A stretch of 64,000 bases of DNA from Cololabis saira (GCF_033807715.1 NC_084591.1:47150368-47214367), one strand, 5' to 3'; counted from the first letter of the stretch, positions 47,369-59,399 are shown. Made by a program: numbers and translations. Notes: generated by a model not told the origin, from the sequence alone.

Positions 47369-48666
47369 TAGTGCTGGGCGGTATAACCAAAAATTTATAT
47401 CACGGTATTTTTCAAAATTATATCGGTTTCACGGTATATCACGGTATTTTTTTTTTCATGCACAACTGGGTGTTAACCACATTTTCTAATGATTTGGAAA
47501 GGAATTGCTGCAGTAAATTGACTTAGAATGGCCTATTTTACTGTAATGAGGACGAAATATTGTAGAAAAACATTAATGCCCACAGTAGTATAAATACAGA
47601 TTTGCATGGCCTCACAAAATGATGCCGTTTACAATGCGATTATTTTTTTCAAGGTCCTGTTCTAATGTATTTTTTCAACTACACAAGCAATAAATCAGTC
47701 TATTTTCAAGTAGATTTTCACTTGAAATAAGTAGAAAAATCTGCCAGTGGAACAAGATTTTTTTGCTTGTAATAAGAAGTACTTATTTCAAGTGAAATTT
47801 CAAGGTGAAAATGGTCAAATAAGTTATTTTTCTGGTGTTATTTTTCTGGTGATGACTCTAAATGTTGAAATAGCAGTAAAACCACATTCATTGATGAAAT
47901 GACATAAGGGATGGAAAGGAGGGATGGCAGTTTTACAGGGGGGATGATTTTGACCGTTTTTATTTCAGGGGGGATGATTTGGACCATTTTTATTTCAGGG
48001 GGGGATGATTTGGACCGTTTTTATTTCAGGGGGGATGATTTGGACCGTTTTTATTTCAGGGGGGGATGATTTGGACCGTTTTTATTTCAGGGGGGATGAT
48101 TTGGACCGTTTTTATTTCAGGGGGGGATGATTTGGACCGTTTTTATTTCAGGGGGGGATGATTTGGACCGTTTTTATTTCGGGGGGGGGGCGGGGGTGCC
48201 ATCACATCACCCCTCATCCCCCCTCAACTGGAGTACTGGTCAGAGGGAACTCAGAACTTCTTCATAAATAACTCAAAAATCCCAGCGGCGAAAGCTCCGC
48301 GTCGATTTAACGCGGAACCATAAATCAGGCTTCACAGCGCGACTCACTGTGCGCCCGGCTCGTGCTCGGCGCCGCGCGCAGCTCCTCGCCGACTCCGCGC
48401 TCATATATTTAATACATTTATAAAGCCCATATATTTATAAAGCCTCACTTGGCCGAGCCTTAACGCTGAGACCATGGTAGATTTAAGTTACACGCGGCAC
48501 TGTTGACTTTTCCCTGCCGGCTCTGCTCACTGCTCACTGGCTAAACAGTCCCCTCACAAACAAGTGTCCAGCGGCGCTGCGTTCCGCCGCGCCGCGCGGC
48601 GTTCCCAACGTTGTGTGTGCGCTACTCACCGGTATTCGGTATGAACCGGTATACCGCCCAGCACTA
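47369..48666. mobile_element. hAT-type element with perfect 8-bp duplication
   Basis: TAGTGCTGGGCGGTATA at the left and TATACCGCCCAGCACTA at the right, with CTGCTGGT at 47361-47368 and 48667-48674. It contains a foreign repeat (47690-48240) with an eight-unit minisatellite and a piece of the AGGCTGATTTATGG foldback (48285-48335). No transposase remains. Confidence 0.92.
47937..48180. repeat. Eight-unit minisatellite of GGGGGATGATTTGGACCG
   Basis: Eight units of 30-31 bp: a G-run, then GATGATTTGGACCGTTTTTA, then TTTCA. The same unit is single in the related repeats at 680-1095 and 39050-39330. G-run length varies from 6 to 8 between units. Confidence 0.93.
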
Positions 48667-49038
48667 CTGCTGGTAGATCTGGTCGTTCCTTATCGCCCGT
48701 CTAGATCCCTTTTTAATTCTCTCCTCAGCACCAGGTTTATGAACATCTGTACCTCCGAGTTGGATCACCAAACAAATGTTTGCGCTGTATAATAAAATCG
48801 CTGCGAGTCGTTCTCGCGCTGACTCCCCGCTTCCTGATTCAAACGTCTGACGGCCCCGCCCCCCGACCAATCGGTGGCGTGGAGGGTGATGGCGTCAGAT
48901 ATAGTGCCGGCTTAGCACGTTTAAAACCTCGGCACAATAGGTACAGAAAAAGTACCTACTTGGCCAGCCTCTACCCATCTCGGCCCGTAGTGGACAAGCG
49001 CAAGACGGGGGCGTGGCGAGTAGAAGCGCGCAGAGTAG

Positions 49039-49683
49039 TGTTGTGGAATTTATCAAAAACCAGTTCAGAAGTCCGCTCGTGGTATAGAGAGGTTTTTAAT
49101 CAGTAAGCCGGCGTTCGACATGACCAACTCAGATCGAGTCTGTATTTGGTGTGTCGACCCAGATGGGTTCAGTCAAAGGGTTTTTATACAAAAGTTACAG
49201 GAATAAACCAGCCCTAGTGAGAGCCAGTCAGATGTGTGAATCCTTTAGCTTTGGGACCACCCCTGAGGGATCAGGAAGTCCGTATGGTCTTTGTCTCTGT
49301 GGGGGCTGGAAGTCTCGGCACTCCCCTGGGACTCGAGTGACGTTGTAACCAGATTCTATTACAAGGAGTTTAACAAATGCAGGAATACACGAATCAGGCA
49401 AGAGACAAAAAGTAATTTACAGTCGGATGTAAATCGGGCCAAATGTCATTATCAGACATTTGGCATGACTGACACAGACCTCCAAATCACCCTATGGGGT
49501 GCTCTCTTGATTCATGTCTGTTTGAACCAACTTCCAGGTGTCGGGATCTGCCCGGGGGGTAGGAAGTTGAGTAGCAAGTTGGAGCTTCCTCAAAAGGTCT
49601 TGAGTCCAGTTCAAAGCCCTGCAGGAGGTAGGACTGGGGCGACCTCCCCCTGCAGGGGGCCAAGCTGTCAAAATTCTTCATCA
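49039..49683 (-). repeat. Retroviral LTR (3' LTR on the minus strand)
   Basis: 645 bp, TG...CA. A minus-strand TATAAAA lies at about 49184-49190. It differs from the other LTR only near 49250, 49431 and 49492. Confidence 0.88.
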
Positions 49684-49889
49684 ATTCACAATTTTTTTTT
49701 TTTTTTTTTTTCTTTTTGTTGAATTACAGTGGAGTAGTGATACATATTTTGCAAGTGAACCTTAAACATGTGATCAGAAGTCAAATAACAACAAGCCAAC
49801 AAAACAAATTCAAATATCAAGTAACCAACGTGTCCTAACTGTTCTTTAAAGCAATCAAAAAACTAGTTGCGACAGTTGTATGTAACGTT

Positions 49890-51650
49890 TTAGCAATGTC
49901 TTTCAAGTGATGCGTTATTTCTTGGACTGTGGCATTGCGGGTATAAATGTACAACATTCAGTTTTAATGACAGCACAAGTTCCCCTTGAGAAGCTAGTAA
50001 GTAGTCCAATGCAGCACGATTCCGCAAGGCCATCATCCCTAGAGCAGCCATCTCCCGTGAGAGCATCGGCATGCCCCCTGTTGCGGTCCTTGCCGAATCC
50101 TCAATGGAATCGGGCAGTGGTTTTTTGGCTTGTTTTAGGCTTAACAAGCGGTTCTTCAGAAGGAGAGTGTGTGGAGTCACATCTCGATGCTACACCATAA
50201 TTGTCTCGCTTGTGGGGGTCTGCGGGGCCTGCGCTGCTCCTCTGCTCCTTCGCTCCTCCGCTCCTCCACCAGTCGTGGAGGTCCTGGGTGTTGGAGCTGG
50301 GCTTTCCTGCCCGCGTTGCTCCCCTCAATGGCTCCGACGGGGTACCACAGAAAGAAGAAGGAATCGGCCGGTCTCCGGTGCAAGGTCGAGGAGCTGTGCT
50401 CCCGCAGTGGGACGCGTGGAACCAGGCCAGCGCCCCCCACCCTTGAGTGTCGGTGGTGCAGGACGTGCTGAGCCCTGGACCACCGAGGCCCTCTCCGACA
50501 CAAACCCAGTCTCCGGGTTGTGGCATGGTTTGCCACTAAGAAGAGACTGGACAGCTTTTACTTTTCTGTGGATTGACTGAACAACAGAAGTTTAGAGTAC
50601 AACAGAATGATATCATGGATTCATCCATGGCATGGAAGTCCATCTTCTTCATATATACAGAACTGAATTGTTTGGTATGGTCATAGGTCTACCCATAATC
50701 CTTTCATGAGGCGTGAGTTTTGTGGTTCCTAATGGGTGTTAACAGGTGTCAACATTGTCCATTTAAGTCCAGTTTAAAATTCTCTGCACATACAAAAACA
50801 TTTTCATACATGAACATTTTCATACAAGAATAATTTCATATCCCTCACATAATGTCTATTTGCAGAGCTTCAAAAAAAAAATCACGGTGGGGGGAAGGTG
50901 TTGATAATGTTTGCAATATTTTTATAGGATGCAAATCTTGGAGCTTATCAGTCTTTCAACACTATCTGACACATTCCCCCTTTTTCTCATCTGTGATTGC
51001 TAACTGTGATCAGCTATTTACGGGTACAAGGATGTGGGTGCAACAATGCGGCCGTCGTTGCTGACCCATAATTATTTACATTTTTACAACCATGGGAATG
51101 CTACAATCCGTTTTTTTCTTCACCTCAGTAGTCTTCTTGTAGGAGGGCTACATCATTAGGAGAAACTCGGTCGTTAGCGGGTATAGAAGGGCAAAGTTTT
51201 ACATAGACAGGTAAGCCAAATTTGGCAGTTTCTTTTGCTGCATGGTCAGCTGAAGCATTTCCTAGTGAAAACAGGGTTGGACTGGGTGTGGGCTTCACAT
51301 TTAACAAAGCAATAGATGAAGGTAGTTGACAGGCTTGTAACAGTTCACCAATCAATTAACCACATTTATCTCCGAGGATGAAATAAATCCTTGGTTCGCC
51401 CACAATATATAAAATCTATAAAATACAATATACACAACCAAAAGCATATCTGGAATCTGTATAGATTGTAACAGTTTTACCTTTTGATCAGTATATAGTT
51501 TCATCTACTTGGGTGGAGCTGGAGGAGGAGGGCGCTTTCAACAATTAAGAATTATCACAAATTGTATAACCTGCGTATGGTATTCCATTTTTATAAGCAG
51601 AGCCGTCAGTGAGGAAAACAGGAAAGGTCAGGACGAGTGTTAAAGACAGA
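49890..51650 (-). pseudogene. Retroviral pol/env remnants
   Basis: From high to low coordinates on the minus strand: RNase H pieces (TDGSAY near 51590, YTDSRYAF near 51450, a GNASADHAAKE segment in 51125-51355), then an integrase C-terminal remnant with PGDWV and FHASHC motifs (50380-50526), then an envelope transmembrane-subunit-like stretch (49890-50180; LRNRAALDYLL-type helix). Stops and frame changes break each part, and most of integrase and the surface subunit are missing. The 52230-53735 stretch should hold gag/protease/RT, but I recognise no domain in it. Confidence 0.6.
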
Positions 51651-52222
51651 GGTGTCAAAAGTATTCACATTCATTACTCAGGTAGAAGTATAGATATTAG
51701 AGTTCAAAAATACTCCTGTAGAAGTTGAAGTATCAACTCAAAATTTATTTGTTTTATTTATTTTTTATTTTTTTTCTCAAGTAAAAGTATAAAGTATTGG
51801 TTTCAAAAGTACTTAAAGTATAAAAGTAAAAGTAATATAAGCGGGGAAAAACCATTAAGGCTAAAAGCCATTGAAAATGAATGCATCTTAGTATAATGCA
51901 AATATATTAAAGAACCATATATGTGCATTATTGAGCATTAACATGTGTTTCAGAGACCAGACACGTACAAACCAAATATGTTTATACTTCTCATCCAACC
52001 ACAACCAAATTCACTCTATCCGGATGGCACAATTTAACTGGATAGTTTTTTAAAGGCCGAAATGAAATAGAGTAAGGCTGTTTTTAAAACGTAAGGAGTA
52101 AAAAGTAAAGATAATTGCGTGAAAATGTAAGGAGTAAAAGTACTCCAGTGAAGCATACACAACCAAAAGTTCTACTTAAGTAAGGTAATGAGGTATTTGT
52201 ACTTCGTTACTTGACACCTCTA
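51647..52222. mobile_element. hAT MITE inside the retrovirus
   Basis: CAGAGGTGTCAAAAGTA at the left, TACTTGACACCTCTA at the right; flanks GTTAAAGA (51639-51646) and GTTAGAGA (52223-52230) agree at 7 of 8. 576 bp, non-coding. Confidence 0.85.
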
Positions 52223-53735
52223 GTTAGAGATTAGTTATACATGCATTCAGAGACGTTATAGTAGGCCACAGACAGGTTTCCATGCACTTACATGATGAAG
52301 TTACCATAGGCAGGATAAGATTATGTAAATTGGGATGCTCTGATTTGGCTCTCCTCTCAGCGCTCAACCTGTGTAGGAAACACTTTTGAAAATGACATTA
52401 GTATTTTCATACATTTCAGATTCTTTTCTTTTGCGTTATCCAGGCCTACCCTTTGTGGAGGGCAATTAGCAAATATATATTTTGCATGTACCCTGGAGGG
52501 AATCCATCAATCTGATCTCGTGACAGACCACAATTCTCTTACTATTATTTGGCTCCAAATTTTGTAGGCAACAGATCTTGGATTTTTGTAAAATCCAGTC
52601 GTCATCAGAAGTGTCATCGTCATTTGATTCTTTAATCAGTTTCACCGGATAAAGGTTTTGATTTTATCATTTAACTGGTTCTCTAATTTCATTTTTGTCT
52701 GCGTTGTGTTTTTAAATCTTTCCTTGGTAAAGCCATCAGCTTTTTATTTAGATCAGTAAGCGAAGCTATTTGGGATTCTGCATTACGGCGTCTACTTTCA
52801 TCCCTCCAAAAATCTGAGGGAGTTTGAAGTGCTTTTTAGTTATTTTAACAATATTTAATACTAACTAAGTAACAAACAAAACTAACAAATAAAACTATCG
52901 GTGCCGTGATTACCATACATGTATTTAAAAGGACCAGTCAACTCTTTCTCTGACTCTCTACTGAAAAACTTCCCAAAAACTTTCAATTTTTTTTTTCTTT
53001 CTGTAAGATCCCCCCAAAAAAAACTTTCAATTACACTTACTTTTACCCACAAATTACTGGCTAATTCTTCCAATCATCAGTCTACTTCAGAGCATGCAAA
53101 TCATTCCTGTTGATGCAAGGAGAGCGAGTCAATTCTTACTGAAATGAAATATACCTCAAGTATTTGGGAGAGCAAATCATCCCCACTTATAAAAAAAAAC
53201 AGTTCTTCTACATATATGTCAGTTTCCCACAAGTATCTCAGTGTTCCAAACACTTCTTTTTGGACCTCAAGTCCTGCATATGCTATAAGTCCCACTGGAC
53301 TACTCAGACCAACATGGCATTCTGGCCATTATTTCCTTAATGTTACCAGAGATATTAAACCTTTTTAGAAGAGCGAGTCAGATTCTTAAGGCAGGAGAAG
53401 CAGAACATTCTCACAACACAATCAAATTCAAGTGTTATGAAATTGCCAGCGTTCCTAAAAACATCTCTACAATAACGTTCCCAATAACACAAAATAATAA
53501 AAAATAACCCTCACAACCACACAGCGGACTTACCTATAATCTCAGGATGACGTCAACCATTCTCCGGCACTCCAATTCACAGACTTTCGACAACAACTCA
53601 GCAACAATAATTTGGGATTTTGTAAGTGGATCCCTTTACCTCTAAAATTTTAGATAGAGTCGCTGATTGCGCCGTTGTTCTGGAACAGGAGTTTCCATCG
53701 AAGGTCTATTGTCATCCGGGTCAACGGCACCAAAT

Positions 53736-54380
53736 TGTTGTGGAATTTATCAAAAACCAGTTCAGAAGTCCGCTCGTGGTATAGAGAGGTTTTTAATCAG
53801 TAAGCCGGCGTTCGACATGACCAACTCAGATCGAGTCTGTATTTGGTGTGTCGACCCAGATGGGTTCAGTCAAAGGGTTTTTATACAAAAGTTACAGGAA
53901 TAAACCAGCCCTAGTGAGAGCCAGTCAGATGTGTGAATCGTTTAGCTTTGGGACCACCCCTGAGGGATCAGGAAGTCCGTATGGTCTTTGTCTCTGTGGG
54001 GGCTGGAAGTCTCGGCACTCCCCTGGGACTCGAGTGACGTTGTAACCAGATTCTATTACAAGGAGTTTAACAAATGCAGGAATACACGAATCAGGCAAGA
54101 GACAAAAAGTAATTTACAGTCGGATGTGAATCGGGCCAAATGTCATTATCAGACATTTGGCATGACTGACACAGACCTCCAAATCACCCCATGGGGTGCT
54201 CTCTTGATTCATGTCTGTTTGAACCAACTTCCAGGTGTCGGGATCTGCCCGGGGGGTAGGAAGTTGAGTAGCAAGTTGGAGCTTCCTCAAAAGGTCTTGA
54301 GTCCAGTTCAAAGCCCTGCAGGAGGTAGGACTGGGGCGACCTCCCCCTGCAGGGGGCCAAGCTGTCAAAATTCTTCATCA
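53736..54380 (-). repeat. Retroviral LTR (5' LTR on the minus strand)
   Basis: Same length as its partner; the primer-binding-like site lies just inside it (53714-53732). Confidence 0.88.
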
Positions 54381-54814
54381 GTAGGTACTAGTCGAAAAGG
54401 GCCATTACCAAGTTTGAGCTTGCGTTTGCGTCCGTTCGCCTGCACCACCAACTGCAACGTCACTCGCGTAGTACACGAGGAGAGCGCGTCGTACCGGCGG
54501 TGACTGATTGGTGGCAGTAAGCAGAGCAACACCTGGAAAAGTGATTAAATATTTAGTAGCAGCAGTAGAAGATTAGAACAACAAACAAGTTAACATGACA
54601 CCATTGGATGAAGAGGAGATTATAACATTGCTTTGGTTGCTTCCTCTCATTACCACGCTGACTGCGGCTCAACATCTCCTCCTAGAGTCGCTAATCAGTA
54701 ACATCAATGAAGTGGTATCGGTGCGTGGTATCGTAGACTTTTTGAAAGTATATGAGAGCAGTATCGGCCCCGATACCGATACCAGTATTGGTATCGGGGC
54801 ATCCCTAATACAGA

Positions 54815-55117
54815 TGGTGGAAAAATGTCAGACTTTCTGGGTCTCAGTGCTGCATTTGATACAGTTGACCACAATATTTTACTCAAACCACTGGAGAACT
54901 GGGCGGGTCTTTCTAAACTGGTTCAAAATATTTTTAGAGAGCAGGAAGTACTTTGTGTCAATAGGTAACTTTCCATCTGAGCAGACAAGAACCACATGTG
55001 GAGATCCCCAAGGTTCCACCCTCCGACCCCTTCTGTTTAACATCTAAATGCTCCTGGCACAGATTATACAGATTATAAAGAACAACAAAATAAACTACCA
55101 TAGCTATGTAGATGACA

Positions 55118-55170
<53 letters not shown>

Positions 55171-55370
55171 CTATATTTCGAGCGCCAATCTATACACTTA
55201 AAAAAACCCCAACCGGGTCAGAAATCTGGGTGTAGTGATGGACGCATTCCATAAGTAAGGCAATAACAAAGTCACCCTACCATCACCTTAAGAATATATC
55301 AAGGTAAAAAGATCTGATGTCTCAGCAGGACCTGGAGACACTAGTCCACGCATTCATCTTTAGTACCGTA
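54815..55370 (+). mobile_element. LINE RT fragment
   Basis: In shifting + frames: LSAAFDTVDHNILL (RT motif A), ESRKYFVSIGNFPSEQTRTT, GDPQGSTLRPLLFNI (motif B, decayed) and YVDDT (motif C), then VRNLGVVMDAF. It is an L2/Rex-like reverse transcriptase different from the 13.4 kb family. An (AT)n run (55121-55168) sits just after motif C. The 3' end of what may be the same copy is at 57616-57905. Confidence 0.7.
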
Positions 55371-55371
55371 T

Positions 55372-55800
55372 TTTCGCGACCATAAGGCGCATATAAACAC
55401 CTTATATTTTTTTCAAAATGTGCGGCACACCCAATGACGCCGAATGTGTGTTGTCGGGGGCTCTCACCGCGGCTCCCTTTTGAGAAACAAGTGCGTTCTG
55501 GAGGAACCGCCGCCCGAGCGGCAGGCGAGCTCCGTCGTTTACTGTTGGATTGTAGATGCCTGGGCTAACGTGTCTGCTGGGACTGTTGTTCGAGCTTTCG
55601 CAAAAGCCTGCATCATTTCCGAGGGGCCGCATGGCACGGAAATTGACTCTTGACGGCGAAGAAAGTGGAACAGTTCTCCTGGTCTCAGCCTGTCGGGCTG
55701 CGGATGAAACCCGACGGGCTGAGTCCTGACAACTGTGGCATATTTGATTTAGTGCAGCTGTTTAATTCAGAAACGGAGGATGAGGACTTCGATGGGTTTG
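55372..55800 (+). pseudogene. Pogo/Tigger-like transposase C-terminal fragment
   Basis: TACCGTATTTTCGCGACCAT resembles a common terminal sequence of a fish DNA element, with TA as target. From 55520 the frame reads YCWIVDAWANVSAGTVVRAFAKACII, which resembles the C-terminal helix region after the DDE core of pogo-type transposases, and then an acidic tail. No DDE residues and no right end are visible. Confidence 0.5.
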
Positions 55801-56005
55801 ATTAATGACGCTTGTTTTAATTTTTGATTATTCATTGGTGATTTAAAAAATGTTAGTACTTTGTAATAAAGACTTAAATAAAGCAGAATCAAACTCAGTT
55901 TTGCTCCCGCTCTATTTTTAAATACGCACACGTATGCTTGTGTGTGTGTTGTTGTAAGGCGGTGCGCCATTTGTGTGTGTAGACGGCGCCTTTTCGTACG
56001 GCGCG

Positions 56006-56172
<167 letters not shown>

Positions 56173-56558
56173 ACAAGGTCGTGATAACGATAAAAATACC
56201 AATTCAACTCCACCTTTGTAACTATAAATCTATCACCATATTCAGTCTTCGGAGCCAAATCACTGCTCTAAAAGATACTAAATACTACTAAACTACACCA
56301 ATTATTACACCACTCTGGTGGAGACCTCAGCAGCAGCTGTTATAATAATATGTTATATATAATAATATATAATGTAAAATATATAATAAATTACTTGTAT
56401 TGCCATCCTTTGCCCTCACTGTTTTTTTGCAGAGTCTGCATATAATAGATGATGTTTGCTCCTCGTCACTCTTTTTAAAACCAAACCAGTTCCAGAGCTG
56501 GAGCCTCGTTTAACAACGAGCTCCTCGCTCTCAGATCCGCCTTCTGCCATGTTTGTTA

Positions 56559-56700
56559 AGGCTGATTTATGGTTCTGCGTTAAATCGACGCAGAGCCTAC
56601 GGCGTAGGGTACGCGGTGACGCACACCGTACGTTGCGCGTCGCCGCGTACCCTACGCCGTAGGCTCTGCGTCGATTTAACGCAGAACCATAAATCAGGCT
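56559..56700. mobile_element. 142-bp foldback MITE with TTA duplication
   Basis: Nearly perfect 65-bp inverted arms (AGGCTGATTTATGGTTCTGC ... AACCATAAATCAGGCT) around a tiny loop. TTA is found on both sides (56556-56558, 56701-56703), which fits PIF/Harbinger-type insertion. Partial relatives are at 39940-39990 and 48285-48335. Confidence 0.9.
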
Positions 56701-56892
56701 TTACACAAAAACGTCATCAACGGGAAATTATCGTTTTTACCGCGAGATGGCAAATTCTTACCGTGGGGAATTTTTTTTGAAGGTAAATCGTGAACGGTAA
56801 AATATCTCCCATTCCTACTTTACAGTCCACCTTAAAAGTCAGTTAAGACAACTGCAGCTCATTCAGAACTCTGCTAAGACCAACAAAGTGGA

Positions 56893-56963
56893 CCACATCA
56901 GTCCACATCAGTCCACATTAGTCCACATCAATCCACATTAGTCCACATTAGTCCACATCAGTC
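56893..56963. repeat. 10-bp tandem repeat AGTCCACATC/A
   Basis: Seven units of AGTCCACATY inside LINE-derived sequence. The parent LINE fragment (56815-57074) is otherwise too decayed to translate. Confidence 0.85.
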
Positions 56964-57074
56964 TATTCTATATTATAACTAATATAGAAACATGCAGCAT
57001 GTGCTGCATTTTTTGCGGCTCCAGACAGATTTGTTTTTTGTGTTTTTGGTCCAATATGGATCTAGAGTCTAGAG

Positions 57075-57615
57075 CAGGGATATTCAATTGGCGGCCCGCG
57101 GGCCACATGCGGCCCGCCAGGAGCTTTTACGTGGCCCCTGGTCATATTTCAAAAAAGGGGGTGTTTGCTGAATTTTTATTTATTTATTTTTTTTAATAAT
57201 ATTTTTATAACTGGACTAAATGGACTGAAATGGTTGTGCTCAATGCTTAATATAATATTCAAATAAGGAAATCTTGGTGGAAAGTGGTGCTTTGTCATTA
57301 TGGCGTGTTTTATTAAAAGTAGGTCAATATCAACTTCATTAAGTTTGCACAATGCATGGTTTCAAAATAATATTTCTTTATCTTAATATTATATTTAACA
57401 TTCACAATTACTAAATCAGGAGACAATTAATACATAATTCATATGCAAACTAGATGTATTCAAATGTATAATACAAATGTATTATATTTACATAAGTCTT
57501 CGTCTTTGAGTGCAAAATACATTTTGAAAACCCCCACATTTTCAAATTGTGCGGCCCTCTCCATACAGTCCTTTTGCAGATGTGGCCCCCGGCCGAATCT
57601 AGTTGAATACCCCTG
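57075..57615. mobile_element. hAT MITE with perfect 8-bp duplication
   Basis: CAGGGATATTCAATTGGCGG at the left and CTAGTTGAATACCCCTG at the right; GTCTAGAG at 57067-57074 and 57616-57623. 541 bp, non-coding, inserted in the LINE tail just upstream of slc38a8 exon 3. Confidence 0.95.
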
Positions 57616-57905
57616 GTCTAGAGCATAGAAGCTGCATTCAGCTTCTATGTTCCACATGTCTGGAACAAACTCCCAGAAGCCTCAGATCAGCTGAAACTCC
57701 TCAGTGTATTTAAGTCCAGGTTGAAGACTCACCTGTTCTCAGAGTTTCAAAATGTATTCATATTTTAACTATTGATCTAATCTATAATTATATTTTCTTT
57801 CTTTCCTTTTGTTTAAATTTGAAATCATACTTTTTATTTATGTGACATTTTAATGTCTCTGTGAAGCACTTTGAATCACTTTTTTGTTGAATTGTGCTGT
57901 AGAAA
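57616..57905 (+). mobile_element. LINE ORF2 terminus and 3' UTR
   Basis: 'tctggaacaaactcccagaa', 'aagtccaggttgaagactca' and 'gaagcactttgaatcacttt' form the usual end of an L2/Rex-like LINE, finishing at about 57905. Only 56 bp separate it from the slc38a8 exon 3 acceptor, so the exon's branch-point region may be LINE-derived. Confidence 0.65.
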
Positions 57906-57961
57906 TAACCTTGTCTCAAGTTGCATTACATGATGCCTTTTATCTTTCACATCTCCATCAG

Positions 57962-58118
57962 TGTGTGTCTCCCTGTATGAGATGGCAACTGGTTTGCAGA
58001 AATCAGAGATGCCGTACCACTTCTATACAGACCAACGCTTTGCGCTGTTGCTGCTCTGTGTCTTCCTCATCCTGCCAATGTCCATCTCCAAAGAGATCAA
58101 CATTCAGAAATACATCAG
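57962..58118 (+). CDS. slc38a8: slc38a8 exon 3
   Basis: Starts after a CATCAG acceptor (AG at 57960-57961). The split codon from exon 2 (T plus TG) gives Leu, so the protein reads ...LEK-LCVSLYEM... without a gap. After a short extracellular-type loop (MPYHFYTDQRF) comes TM4 (ALLLLCVFLILPMSI) and the KEINIQKYI segment that follows TM4 in this family. The exon ends at AG before a GT donor at 58119 (phase 2). The next exon is not in the remaining 5.9 kb, so intron 3 runs past the end of the window. The exon sits just downstream of LINE 3' sequence, so its upstream intron flank is repeat-derived. Confidence 0.92.
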
Positions 58119-58559
58119 GTTTGATATTTGTTTTTTTTTTGCCTTTCCTCTTTTCCTCTCCTCTGTCATATTAAGTATGAACGATTTTGGCATTCAAGTG
58201 ATTGTTTATTTAGCTTCACTGAAACTCTAAGATGTAGCTTTGGGCTCGAGATGAACCTGCTGGGATGTCTGCCTCATTATTTCTGTTATCACCTCTGTTA
58301 AGACGTGTCACAAAACATCTGTGTAAATGTGGTGCCTGTTCTCAAAATCTTAGTCGTATTCAAAGCCGAAACGAAAAAGTCAGATGTGGACTTATTAACG
58401 TTCTTTATCCAAAACACTACCACTAAACCACCTTATGCAGATCATAATACAAAGGTATTAGTAAAAAAGTAAGTAAAATGTATTAATGAAGCACATTTTA
58501 AAACAGAGATATTACTGATCAAAGTGCTATAAATGATACACGCTTGAATGTGCTTCAGA

Positions 58560-58920
58560 ACCACAAAATTAGGGCCTTGTTTCCCCCTAAACGTGCCCCA
58601 AAAGTCACCAAATTTTGCACCAAGCCAGGCCTGGGGAAAAATTTGATATTTAATGTTTTGCATTAATGGGCGTGGCATAACGGCTCAACAGCGCCCCCTA
58701 GAAAACTTTGTGCCTCAAGCCCCACAATAAGGTTTGACGTACCTGCACGAAAATCGGTACACACCTGTAATATGTCGCAACTTAAAGAAAAGTCTCTTGG
58801 CGCCGAAACCGAACAGGAAGTCGGCCATTTTGAATTAATCGTGTAATTTTGGCGCAGTTTATGCCATTCCTTCGGCAGTTAATACGGCCCGAACCGTAAC
58901 GTGCACCCAGGTGTGTTATT
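58560..58920. repeat. Interspersed repeat with AACAGCGCCCCCTAG
   Basis: Contains CAACAGCGCCCCCTAG, ATCGGTACACACCTGTAATA and CGAACAGGAAGTCGGCCATT, a combination I recall as a common fish repeat. About 160 bp of it is also present at 38875-39035. Confidence 0.55.
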
Positions 58921-59017
58921 CATCAAAATGTGCGTCTCGATCCTGCGACCACGCGCATTACTTTTCTCAGTCAAAAGCGTTACCGTGGCGACGATAGACG
59001 CCAAAAAGCGCGCCCCC

Positions 59018-59375
59018 CCTTCATCTGATTGGTCCATATTTGATAGTTCCTACTTTCTGCCATAACTTTTGAATGGTTTGACATAAAGAGTCGTGGGTGG
59101 TGTCATCAGACTCTGTTTTGAGTCCTTGAACATAATTGGTGCAAATTAGCCCCGTCCCTTCTTCTGATTGGTCGATATTTGATAGTCCCTATTCTCTGCC
59201 ATAGCTTTTGAATGGTTTGACATAGAGACTCGTGGGTGGTGTCATCTGACTCGGTTTTGAGTACTTGACCTTCATTGGCATGAATTAGCCCTACCCCTTC
59301 TTCCGATTGGTCGATATCTGATAGTTCCTACTTTCTGCCATAACTTTTGAATGCTTTGATATAGAGAGTCGTGGT
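59018..59375. repeat. 140-bp tandem repeat, about 2.5 units
   Basis: Units begin CCTTCATCTGATTGG (59018), CCTTCTTCTGATTGG (about 59158) and CCTTCTTCCGATTGG (about 59297). Each contains CATAACTTTTGAATGGTTTG and GTCGTGGGTGGTGTC. Diverged by roughly a tenth, so it is an older array. Confidence 0.85.
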
Positions 59376-59399
59376 CTTCAGCACCATAGCTCTAGATTT

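Larger units (their letters stand above)
49039..54380 (-). mobile_element. Endogenous retrovirus (class I-like), internally deleted
   Basis: Two 645-bp LTRs in direct orientation (49039-49683 and 53736-54380) differ at three positions. Both begin TG and end CA, and GTAG stands outside both. On the minus strand a primer-binding-like site TGGTGCCGTTGACCCGGAT begins three bases after the upstream LTR and is close to a tRNA-His complement. An A-rich tract precedes the other LTR. The interior is about 4 kb, too short for a full provirus, and includes a 576-bp MITE. It lies within an older MITE-like repeat (from about 48900 to 54420). Confidence 0.85.

Noticed and set aside
49890..50180. Domesticated envelope (syncytin-like) gene
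   Set aside because: The region is short, lacks a surface subunit and signal peptide, and is flanked by stops.
50071..50580. 169-codon + strand frame
   Set aside because: It overlaps retroviral integrase/env remnants on the minus strand and shows no domain; it is a shadow frame.
59018..59375. tRNA or rRNA-like tandem genes
   Set aside because: The 140-bp units show no cloverleaf or rRNA signature; they are a decayed tandem repeat.
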